Source: Pseudomonas sp. BSw22131 (GTDB taxonomy: Bacteria; Pseudomonadota; Gammaproteobacteria; Pseudomonadales; Pseudomonadaceae). Taken from it: a stretch of DNA of 64,000 nt. Made by a program: the position numbers and the translations under genes. The notes beneath the pieces were generated by a model that ran no database searches, had not been told where the DNA came from, and was given only the letters and a program-made list of their open reading frames with translations. The first letter of the stretch is position 1; each line of letters starts with the position of its first letter. This document shows, in pieces, positions 57,355-64,000 of the stretch. The stretch covers positions 1,364,001 to 1,428,000 of the forward strand of contig NZ_CP113949.1 in the NCBI RefSeq assembly GCF_026810445.1, given 5' to 3'.

Positions 57355-59070
57355 ATGCGCATCGAACCTCGTCTGTTGCCTGACACCCTGCCGTTTCTCG
57401 GCGACTTGCCACCCTTGCTGACCCGCCTGTATGCGGCGCGCGGCGTGCTCTCTCAAGACGAACTGGACAAGGGCCTGGCAAGGCTGATTCCGTATCAGCA
57501 GCTCAAGGGAATCGACGCGGCCGTGGATTTGCTGGTGACCGCGCTGCAGCAGCGCCAGCGCATTCTTATCGTCGGCGACTTCGATGCCGATGGCGCCACC
57601 GCAAGCACCGTGGGTGTGCTCGGATTACGTTTGCTCGGCGCAGCCCACGTGGATTATCTGGTGCCCAATCGCTTTGAGTTCGGCTACGGCCTGACGCCGG
57701 AGATCGTCAAGGTGGCGCTTGAGCGTACGCCGGACCTGCTGATGACCGTGGACAACGGCATCTCCAGTGTCGAAGGCGTGGCGGCGGCCAAAGCGGCGGG
57801 TTTGCAGGTACTGGTCACCGATCACCATTTGCCCGGTCACGAACTGCCGGCGGCCGATGCCATCGTCAACCCTAACCAGCCCGGCTGCACGTTTCCGAGT
57901 AAGTCGCTGGCAGGTGTGGGCGTGATTTTCTACGTGCTGATGGCGCTGCGAGCGCGGCTGCGGGACACAGGCTGGTTTGAGGCCAATGGCCGCGCCCAAC
58001 CCAATCTGGGTGAGCTTCTGGATCTGGTCGCGCTGGGCAGTGTTGCCGACGTGGTGCCGCTGGACGCCAACAACCGGATTCTGGTGCACCAGGGCCTGAT
58101 GCGTATTCGGGCCGGGCGAGCGCGTCCGGGGCTGCGGGCGATTCTCGAAGTCGCCAAGCGTGAGCCGTCGCGCATCACGTCGACCGATCTGGGATTCATT
58201 CTGGGGCCACGCTTGAATGCCGCCGGGCGTCTGGACGACATGAGCCTGGGCATCGAATGCCTGCTGTGCGAAGACGAGATCCAGGCGCGCGAGATGGCGG
58301 TCAAACTGGACGAGCTGAACCAGGACCGCAAATCCATCGAGCAGGGTATGCAGCGCGAGGCGTTGGCGCAGCTCAAGGATCTGCCGCTTGAATCCATGCC
58401 GTTTGGTTTGTGCCTGTACGAAGCCGAATGGCATCAAGGCGTGATAGGCATCCTCGCGTCCCGTATGAAAGAGCGCTATCACCGCCCGGTCATCGCCTTT
58501 GCCAGCGCTGGGGAAGGCGTACTCAAAGGGTCGGCGCGTTCGGTGCCGGGCTTTCATATTCGCGATGCGCTGGACGCAGTGGCGGCCAGGCATCCTCAGC
58601 TGATCAGCAAGTTTGGCGGCCATGCGATGGCGGCGGGGCTGTCGCTGCCGGCGGAGCATTTCCCGGCGTTTGCCGAAGCGTTCGATGCCGAAGTCCGGCG
58701 TCAACTCAACGAAGAAGACCTGACCGGGCGACTGTTGTCAGACGGCACCCTGGCGGTCGAAGAGTTTCACCTTGAACTGGCGCGGGCTTTGCGCAATGCA
58801 GGGCCTTGGGGTCAGCATTTTCCGGAGCCTCTGTTTCACGGGGTGTTCCAGCTGGTGGAGCAGCGCATCGTTGGCGAGCGGCACTTGAAGATGGTGCTCA
58901 AGACCGAATGTGGCAGCGTCAAGCTCGACGGCATTGCATTCAGTGTTGACCGCGACGTGTGGCCCAACCCCACCATTCGCTGGGTCGAGCTGGCGTACAA
59001 GCTGGACCTGAACGAATTCAGGGGCAATGAAACGGTTCAGCTGATGGTCGCTCACCTTTCGCCACGCTGA
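57355..59070 (+). CDS. recJ: Single-stranded-DNA exonuclease RecJ
   Basis: 5'-3' ssDNA exonuclease of RecF-pathway recombination and mismatch repair. 571 aa, DHH superfamily: motif I VGDFDADGATAS, MTVDNGISS, motif III VTDHHLPG (DHH), DLVALGSVADVVPL, and the DHHA1 motif GGHAMAAGLSL with RGN/SARSVPGFHIRDAL, then an OB fold at the C-terminus. ATG 57355. In many pseudomonads prfB-lysS come after recJ, whereas here an oxidoreductase follows. Confidence 0.97.
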   Translation: MRIEPRLLPDTLPFLGDLPPLLTRLYAARGVLSQDELDKGLARLIPYQQLKGIDAAVDLLVTALQQRQRILIVGDFDADGATASTVGVLGLRLLGAAHVDYLVPNRFEFGYGLTPEIVKVALERTPDLLMTVDNGISSVEGVAAAKAAGLQVLVTDHHLPGHELPAADAIVNPNQPGCTFPSKSLAGVGVIFYVLMALRARLRDTGWFEANGRAQPNLGELLDLVALGSVADVVPLDANNRILVHQGLMRIRAGRARPGLRAILEVAKREPSRITSTDLGFILGPRLNAAGRLDDMSLGIECLLCEDEIQAREMAVKLDELNQDRKSIEQGMQREALAQLKDLPLESMPFGLCLYEAEWHQGVIGILASRMKERYHRPVIAFASAGEGVLKGSARSVPGFHIRDALDAVAARHPQLISKFGGHAMAAGLSLPAEHFPAFAEAFDAEVRRQLNEEDLTGRLLSDGTLAVEEFHLELARALRNAGPWGQHFPEPLFHGVFQLVEQRIVGERHLKMVLKTECGSVKLDGIAFSVDRDVWPNPTIRWVELAYKLDLNEFRGNETVQLMVAHLSPR

Positions 59071-59183
59071 TCACGGCGGCACTATCTTGGCTGAACCCTC
59101 GCTTCTCTCACGTTGTCGATTAGGCTCAATGTTCTGAAAAGGCACTGTGCCTGGAACCCTATTTTTCGACTTGAGAGGTCCCC

Positions 59184-60290
59184 ATGAGCCTGCTGCTTGA
59201 ACCCTACACCCTTCGTCAACTGACGCTGCTGAACCGCATCGCGGTGTCTCCCATGTGCCAATACAGCTGCGTTGATGGCCTGGCCAATGACTGGCATCTG
59301 GTCCACCTCGGCAGCCGCGCAGTGGGTGGCGCGGGTCTGATTTTCACGGAGGCCACTGCGGTCACTAAGGACGGACGCATCACCCCCGAAGACCTCGGCC
59401 TCTGGAACGATGAGCAGATCGAACCGTTGCAACGCATCACGCGTTTCATTGCGGCCCAAGGTGCCGTCGCGGGCATCCAGCTGGCGCACGCCGGACGCAA
59501 GGGCAGCACTTGGCGGCCATGGGTGAGCGAGCAGGGCACGATCCCGACCGAGCAGGGCGGCTGGCAGCCGTGGGGTGCATCGGACATCGCGTTCGATTCC
59601 CATCACAAAGCGCCGACGCCGCTGGATGAGGCTCAGATCAAAGAAGTGATCGACGCCTTTGTCGCCTCTGCCAAACGTGCGCTGACTGCCGGTTTCAAAG
59701 TGGTTGAATTACATGCGGCGCATGGCTACCTGCTGCACCAGTTTCTCTCCCCGCTGAGCAATCAGCGCAGCGATCAATACGGTGGTTCGTTCGAAAACCG
59801 TATCCGCCTGACGCTGGAAGTTACTGAGGCGGTGCGTGCTGTATGGCCGGAAGATCTGCCTGTGTTCGTGCGGGTTTCCGCGACCGATTGGGTAGAGGGG
59901 GGCTGGACTGTCGACGAGACCGTTGAGCTCTCACGGCGCTTGAAAGCCTTGGGCGTGGACTTGATCGATGTGTCATCGGGTGGCTCGGCCGCCAAGGCAG
60001 AGATTCCGGTGGGGCCGGGTTACCAGACCCGATTCGCCGAACGCGTGAAACAGGAAGCAGGCATCGCGACGGGCACGGTGGGCATGATCACCGAGCCTGC
60101 CCAGGCCGAACACATCCTGCGCACCGGTCAGGCGGATATGGTCCTGTTGGCGCGTGAGCTGCTGCGCGATCCGTACTGGCCGCTGCACGCTGACGAGCAG
60201 TTTGGCGCAAAGAAAGCAGTCTGGCCCGCACAGTACCAGCGCGCGACTCACCGTGATCAGCCGATCCACGAGTCCGACCTGCGCGACTGA
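59184..60290 (+). CDS. Old Yellow Enzyme, YqjM/XenA class
   Basis: FMN-dependent NAD(P)H:flavin oxidoreductase of 368 aa, expected to reduce activated alkenes and possibly nitro compounds. The thermophilic-like subclass is recognised by the Cys near residue 25 (SPMCQYSC), NDWHLVHLGSRAVGGAGLIF, QLAHAGRKGS, the substrate-binding HAAHGYLLHQFLSP and NQRSDQYGGSFENR. Start ATG 59184 with GAGAGG upstream. Convergent with the ydcS-like gene, separated by a terminator. Confidence 0.9.
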   Translation: MSLLLEPYTLRQLTLLNRIAVSPMCQYSCVDGLANDWHLVHLGSRAVGGAGLIFTEATAVTKDGRITPEDLGLWNDEQIEPLQRITRFIAAQGAVAGIQLAHAGRKGSTWRPWVSEQGTIPTEQGGWQPWGASDIAFDSHHKAPTPLDEAQIKEVIDAFVASAKRALTAGFKVVELHAAHGYLLHQFLSPLSNQRSDQYGGSFENRIRLTLEVTEAVRAVWPEDLPVFVRVSATDWVEGGWTVDETVELSRRLKALGVDLIDVSSGGSAAKAEIPVGPGYQTRFAERVKQEAGIATGTVGMITEPAQAEHILRTGQADMVLLARELLRDPYWPLHADEQFGAKKAVWPAQYQRATHRDQPIHESDLRD

Positions 60291-60305
60291 TCCTGTCGCA
60301 CCTGT

Positions 60306-60338
60306 AGGCGCCGCGGTGTTGCTTTCCCGGCGCCTTTT
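60306..60338. terminator. Terminator between the Old Yellow Enzyme and ydcS genes
   Basis: AGGCGCCG (60306-60313), 14-base loop, CGGCGCCT (60328-60335), then TTT. Placed between convergent stops; strongest in the rightward direction. Confidence 0.65.
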
Positions 60339-60343
60339 GGCGC

Positions 60344-61495
60344 TCAACGCCCGCCCATTATCGTGATGTAGTCCTCAGCCCATCGGCTGTAGGGCACATA
60401 CCTGCCGCCTTCGGCTTGTGGGGTTTTCCAGAAGGCGATCTTCTCGAACAGGTCGGTACCGTTTGTGGTGCAGCCCTGTGCACCCAGCAAATCGCTGGCA
60501 TTGCAGGCTTGCGGTACGACGGGCAACGACCCAAACCAGGCCGCTATGTCGCCCTGAACCTTGGGTTGCAGCGACCAGTCCATCCATTTGTAGGCGCAGT
60601 TGGGGTGTTTTGCATCGGCGTGCAGCATGGTGGTGTCTGCCCAGCCGGTGGTGCCTTCTTGAGGGATGGTCGATGCAATGGGCTGTTTGTCCGCTCGCAG
60701 CCCATTGACCATGTAACCCCAGGAACCGGAGGCCGCGACGCCTTCGTTTTTCACGTCACTCATCTGCACCGTCGGGTCGTGCCAGTACCGGTGAATCAGC
60801 GGCTGCTGTTTTCGCAACAGCTCAAGCACCGCCGAGTACTGGGTTTCGGTCAACTGATAAGGGTCTTCGATTTCCAGATCCGGTTGTTCTGTCTTCAGGT
60901 ACAGCGCGGCATCGGCGATGTAGATAGGCCCGTCATAGGCCTGTACGCGGCCCTTGTTCGGTTTGCCGTCCGGCAGGTCCTGAGCCTCGAACACCACGCT
61001 CCAGCTCACGGGCGGAGTCTTGAATATGTCGGTGTTGTACAGCAGCACGTTCGGCCCCCACTGATAGGGCGTGCCGTAGATTTTCTTATCGACCACATAC
61101 CATTGGCCGCCCACCAGACGCGGATCTAGGTTTTTCCAGTTAGGGATCAGCGACGGGTCGATAGGCTGCACTCGCTTGCCGGCGATCAATCGACGCGATG
61201 CATCGCCTGATGCGGTCACAAGGTCATAACCGCCTGTGGTCATCAAACTGACCATTTCATCCGACGTTGCGGCGGTCTTGACGTTGATCTTGCAGCCGGT
61301 CTCTTCCTCGAAACCGCTGACCCAGTCATAAGCCTTGTCGTTGTCGCCACGTTCGATGTAACCCGGCCACGCCACGATATCGAGCTGGCCCTCGCCCTCG
61401 CCAACAGCCTTGACCGCTTCGGCTGCCTGCAACGTGCCACTGGCAAACAACGCGGTGATTACTGCGCTCAAAAGAGCGGTTTTGTGCACTGACAT
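60344..61495 (-). CDS. ydcS: YdcS-like periplasmic binding protein (orphan)
   Basis: About 383-residue ABC-type solute-binding protein of the spermidine/putrescine class. Strong resemblance to E. coli YdcS through segments such as DIVAWPGYIERG, KTAATSDEMVSLMTTGGYDL, RVQAYDGPIYIADAAL and PYSRWAEDYITIMGGR. Signal peptide MSVHKTALLSAVITALFASG. ATG 61495 is preferred over ATG 61513, since it begins the signal peptide with an AGAGA upstream. The E. coli operon ydcSTUV also encodes ATPase and permeases; none is present on either side here. Confidence 0.88.
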   Translation of the reverse strand: MSVHKTALLSAVITALFASGTLQAAEAVKAVGEGEGQLDIVAWPGYIERGDNDKAYDWVSGFEEETGCKINVKTAATSDEMVSLMTTGGYDLVTASGDASRRLIAGKRVQPIDPSLIPNWKNLDPRLVGGQWYVVDKKIYGTPYQWGPNVLLYNTDIFKTPPVSWSVVFEAQDLPDGKPNKGRVQAYDGPIYIADAALYLKTEQPDLEIEDPYQLTETQYSAVLELLRKQQPLIHRYWHDPTVQMSDVKNEGVAASGSWGYMVNGLRADKQPIASTIPQEGTTGWADTTMLHADAKHPNCAYKWMDWSLQPKVQGDIAAWFGSLPVVPQACNASDLLGAQGCTTNGTDLFEKIAFWKTPQAEGGRYVPYSRWAEDYITIMGGR

Positions 61496-61872
61496 CGTGG
61501 GTGTTCTCTTCATTCAAGTGTTTTGGCAGGAATTCAGTGGATCAAAGGTTTTTCGCTCAAGGCCCCAACGGTCATCGTTCTTTAGGCCCGTGACGCGGCA
61601 GTGTGGGTTCAGTTGACATCTTCGCGCCAGCGCTCCAGGTGCAATTTCACTCGCAAGCAGCGCTGCGGTCGCATCAGAGACTAGCGGTGGGCCAAGTGCA
61701 CGACAAATGCTTAATGCTGGCCGCCGTGCCTGATCAAATCGATCCACAGCGCTTGATTCGATCGGCCAGCGGTATCCGTAACATCTGGAAGCACTCCCGG
61801 GAACAGCGTGATTACAGTTCGTTTTAATCTGCCAGCCGTTGAATTTTCCGACGACAACTCAGGAGAACTCCT
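61496..61872. other. Spacer between ydcS and the DUF533 gene
   Basis: About 370 bases with no recognised gene. A 75-codon frame starting GTG at 61603 (to 61827) has no ribosome site and no recognisable motif. Divergent promoters of the flanking genes are presumably here; the DUF533 gene has a clear CAGGAG at 61859-61864. Confidence 0.5.
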
Positions 61873-62601
61873 ATGAACACCCGTGGTTTGCTCGATCAGT
61901 TGCTTAAATCCGGCCAAGAGATGCTGCAGAGCAAAACCGGCGGCGCTGCTCGCGCTCCCGGCAAAAGTGGTAGCCAGGGCGGGCTGAGTGATTTGCTGGG
62001 CAAAGTGGGCGGCGGCAATCTGGGCAGCTTGTTGTCCGGTGCAGGCGGCGGCGCGGCAGCTGCAGGCGCGATGGGTCTGCTGCTGGGCAATAAAGGTGCC
62101 CGCAAAATGGGCGGCAAAGTGTTGACCTACGGCGGGCTGGCCGCGCTGGGTGTGATTGCCTACAAGGCTTATGGCAATTGGCAGGCTAATCAGGGCAACG
62201 CGCCACAAACCGAGCCCCAGACCATCGACCGCGTGCCACCCGCGCAGGTTGAGCAGCACAGTGAAGCGATCCTTCGCGCACTGGTGGCCGCTGCCAAAGC
62301 TGATGGGCATGTCGATGATCGTGAGCGCGAGTTGATCGAAGGCGAATTCACCCGCCTGACCGGCGATCAAGAGTTGCAGCACTGGCTGCACGCCGAGCTG
62401 AACAAACCGCTCGACCCGTCCGACGTGGCCCGCGCTGCAAAGACCCCGGAAATTGCTGCAGAAATGTACATCGCCAGCGTGATGATGGTGGACGAAGAGC
62501 ACTTCATGGAGCGCGCGTATCTGGATGAGCTGGCCAAGCAGCTCAAGCTGGACCCGGCGCTCAAGACAGAGCTGGAGACCCAGGTTCGTCAGGCGCAGTG
62601 A
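61873..62601 (+). CDS. DUF533/YebE-like protein with TerB-type domain
   Basis: 242 aa. A Gly/Ala-rich N-terminal half with a probable membrane segment (about residues 58-100, LLSGAGGGAAAAGAMGLLLG and YGGLAALGVIAYKAY) followed by a helical TerB-like domain (about 125-240) with the metal-site acidic pattern AAAKADGHVDDRERELIE. Related to E. coli YebE, an inner-membrane protein induced by envelope stress; function unknown. Good ribosome site; single gene. Confidence 0.85.
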   Translation: MNTRGLLDQLLKSGQEMLQSKTGGAARAPGKSGSQGGLSDLLGKVGGGNLGSLLSGAGGGAAAAGAMGLLLGNKGARKMGGKVLTYGGLAALGVIAYKAYGNWQANQGNAPQTEPQTIDRVPPAQVEQHSEAILRALVAAAKADGHVDDRERELIEGEFTRLTGDQELQHWLHAELNKPLDPSDVARAAKTPEIAAEMYIASVMMVDEEHFMERAYLDELAKQLKLDPALKTELETQVRQAQ

Positions 62602-63023
62602 TCCCTGCTGAGTGACGGGTTGACTGCCCGACACCATTCCCGTCGGAACGAGGCGTGCGCCCGAAGGTCGTGATTCGGTTTCAGCCTGTGCTGAACGCGT
62701 CGGCAACTTCGCGCGCAAACCCCGCTCCAACGGGTCTCTTGGCCGCCGTCCCGAAATTTGCGCCCGCCGGCGTTCTCTTCCGCCAACACCTTCACCTGCA
62801 ATCCAAAGCAATCCCCAGCAAGTCTCCATCAAGCAGCTCGCCTTGATGCCGACAACGTGTAAGAAGCGTCCGATATTTACGTCGGGAATTAAGCGAGCCA
62901 ACTCGGAAAGAGTCCAGTAACGGCGTAGTCCGCTGGGCTATACTCCGGCTCGTTTTGGATCGTCCATCGGTCCGCTTCTTGAACCCGGCGTGGCCGCTGG
63001 CGTTGAACTCTTGAGGGCTGACT
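62602..63023. repeat. Spacer with a REP doublet upstream of the chemoreceptor gene
   Basis: No gene seen. CCCGTCGGAACGAGGCGTGC (62639-62658, on to CGAAG 62666) and its imperfect inverse CTTCGCGCGCAAAC...CCGCTCCAACGGG (62707-62734) form a REP pair. A TATACT (62939-62944) 80 bases before the next start may be a -10 box; no good -35 or sigma28 site was recognised. Confidence 0.55.
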
Positions 63024-64000
63024 GTGAAGAACTGGACGTTGCGTAAACGGATTTTGGCGAGCTTTGCCGTGATTATCGCGATCATGCTGTTGATGGTAGT
63101 GGTGTCATACACACGGCTATTGTCGATTCAGTCAAATTCAGAGGCCGTCAGCAATGAGGCCCTGCCAGGGGTTTATTACAGCACCCTGACTCGCAGTGCC
63201 TGGGTCGAGAGCTACCTGCGTACGCTGGAACTGCTGGGCGAGGGCGAAGGTCGACCTTTGACCCAGGAAGAAAAAGAGCAATACAAAGAGTTCGAGGTGC
63301 GCCTTGAAACCCAGCTCAATAACTATCGGGAAACCATTTTCGATGCGGCCGATCAGGCAGGTTTCGATAGCTTCCAGCGGATGCGTCAAGTCTTCAACAA
63401 GGCCTTGAACGACACGCTCCACGCCTATGAAACCAACGATTTCACCACTGCCCGGCAGATTTTCAAAGGGCGAGTGACCCCGACGTGGGTCGACGGTCGC
63501 CGCCAGCTCAACGACATCATTTTGCAAAACAAGAAAATGGCTGACGACGCCTCGTCCGCCATTTCATCCTCGGTCACGAGCGCCAAGATCAGCATGGGTA
63601 TTTCGCTATTGATCGCCGTACTGGCGGCGGGCGCCTGCGGTCTGTTGCTGATGCGCACGATTCTGGCGCCGATGAACCGCATCGTGCGAATACTTGAAAC
63701 CATGCGCACCGGCGATTTGAGCGGCCGACTGAACCTGGACCGCAATGACGAGTTCGGCGCCGTGCAGACCGGCTTCAACGACATGGTGACCGAGCTGGCC
63801 GCGCTGGTGTCCCAGGCGCAACGCTCTTCGGTTCAGGTGACGACCTCTGTCACTGAAATCGCTGCCACCTCCAAACAGCAACAGGCCACTGCCACGGAAA
63901 CCGCCGCGACCACCACTGAAATTGGCGCGACCTCGCGTGAAATCGCCGCCACCTCGCGTGATCTGGTGCGCACCATGACCGAAGTCACCTCAGCCGCCGA
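63024..64000 (+). CDS. Methyl-accepting chemotaxis protein, WspA-like (3' end cut)
   Basis: The frame runs from GTG 63024 (GAGGG 63014-63018 upstream) to the window edge, about 325 codons. First membrane span at residues ~11-31 (LASFAVIIAIMLLMVVVSY), a periplasmic four-helix-bundle sensor domain (~32-190), second span ~193-215 (ISLLIAVLAAGACGLLL), HAMP domain (~216-265, NRIVRILETMRTGDLSGRL) and the beginning of the coiled-coil signalling domain (TEIAATSKQQQATATETAAT). The N-terminal KNWTLRKRILASFAV is characteristic of WspA, receptor of the surface-sensing Wsp system that controls c-di-GMP. Whether wspB-F/wspR follow lies outside the window. Confidence 0.9.
   Translation, partial: MKNWTLRKRILASFAVIIAIMLLMVVVSYTRLLSIQSNSEAVSNEALPGVYYSTLTRSAWVESYLRTLELLGEGEGRPLTQEEKEQYKEFEVRLETQLNNYRETIFDAADQAGFDSFQRMRQVFNKALNDTLHAYETNDFTTARQIFKGRVTPTWVDGRRQLNDIILQNKKMADDASSAISSSVTSAKISMGISLLIAVLAAGACGLLLMRTILAPMNRIVRILETMRTGDLSGRLNLDRNDEFGAVQTGFNDMVTELAALVSQAQRSSVQVTTSVTEIAATSKQQQATATETAATTTEIGATSREIAATSRDLVRTMTEVTSAA

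Noticed and set aside
61603..61827. 75-codon plus-strand frame between ydcS and the DUF533 gene
   Set aside because: GTG start without a ribosome site and no recognisable motif; not listed as a gene.
61711..62901. 396-codon open frame on the minus strand
   Set aside because: Runs antisense to the DUF533 gene, which has a good ribosome site, and through the REP spacer; no family resemblance.

Overview
The window is chromosomal DNA of a Pseudomonas, most likely of the P. syringae/P. fluorescens lineage. The evidence is gene order (guaB-guaA-cumA-tadA-mltF-purL, rpsP-rimM-trmD-rplS, xerD-dsbC-hom-thrC), near-canonical pseudomonad protein sequences, even codon use and several REP-type inverted repeats. 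It is almost all core genome. Both ends cut genes: the 5' end of ispG at the left and a WspA-like chemoreceptor at the right. No tRNA, rRNA, CRISPR array, intact transposase or integrase was seen.

Layout. 1-5.7 kb: ispG, hisS, yfgM-like, bamB, der (isoprenoid precursor, tRNA charging, envelope assembly, ribosome assembly). 5.8-8.5 kb: methionine aminotransferase and omega-amidase, then a FlxA-like coiled-coil gene preceded by a decayed copy of itself. 8.5-13 kb (minus strand): leuA with a leucine-rich leader peptide and attenuator-like hairpins, an M23 peptidase and xseA. 13-17 kb: zinc-ribbon protein, guaB, guaA. 17-24.1 kb: an accessory type VI secretion cluster on the minus strand (vgrG, Tle3-type lipase effector, Tla3-type adaptor, broken PAAR gene). 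It sits between guaA and cumA, which are neighbours in pseudomonads such as P. aeruginosa. 24.2-32 kb: cumA, tadA, mltF, purL, a YqfO-like protein.

32-36.4 kb: L,D-transpeptidase, two divergent Nudix hydrolases, gamma-carbonic anhydrase-like protein, DUF1289 protein, purT. 36.5-40.4 kb (minus): MFS transporter, CorB-like CBS protein, YpjD-like membrane protein. 40.7-44.3 kb: ffh and the rpsP-rimM-trmD-rplS operon. 44.4-49.2 kb: xerD, dsbC, hom, thrC. 49.3-54.9 kb: a Roc/Sad-like signalling locus (BvgS-type hybrid kinase, REC-EAL protein, REC-LuxR regulator). 55-62.6 kb: DUF3509 protein, periplasmic solute-binding-like protein, YaeQ, recJ, an Old Yellow Enzyme, an orphan YdcS-type binding protein, a DUF533 protein. 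63.0 kb to the end: chemoreceptor, cut.

Most notable points: (1) the T6SS cluster looks inserted at the 3' end of guaA. A guaA-3'-end-like sequence (24138-24150) and an otherwise unexplained rightward terminator (24195-24226) lie at its far end, as expected if they are the displaced original end of guaA. (2) This cluster shows no obvious immunity gene and carries a frameshifted PAAR gene. (3) leuA has a 25-codon leucine-rich leader with competing hairpins. (4) A tandem paralogue of the FlxA-like gene has lost both its ribosome binding site and its ATG.
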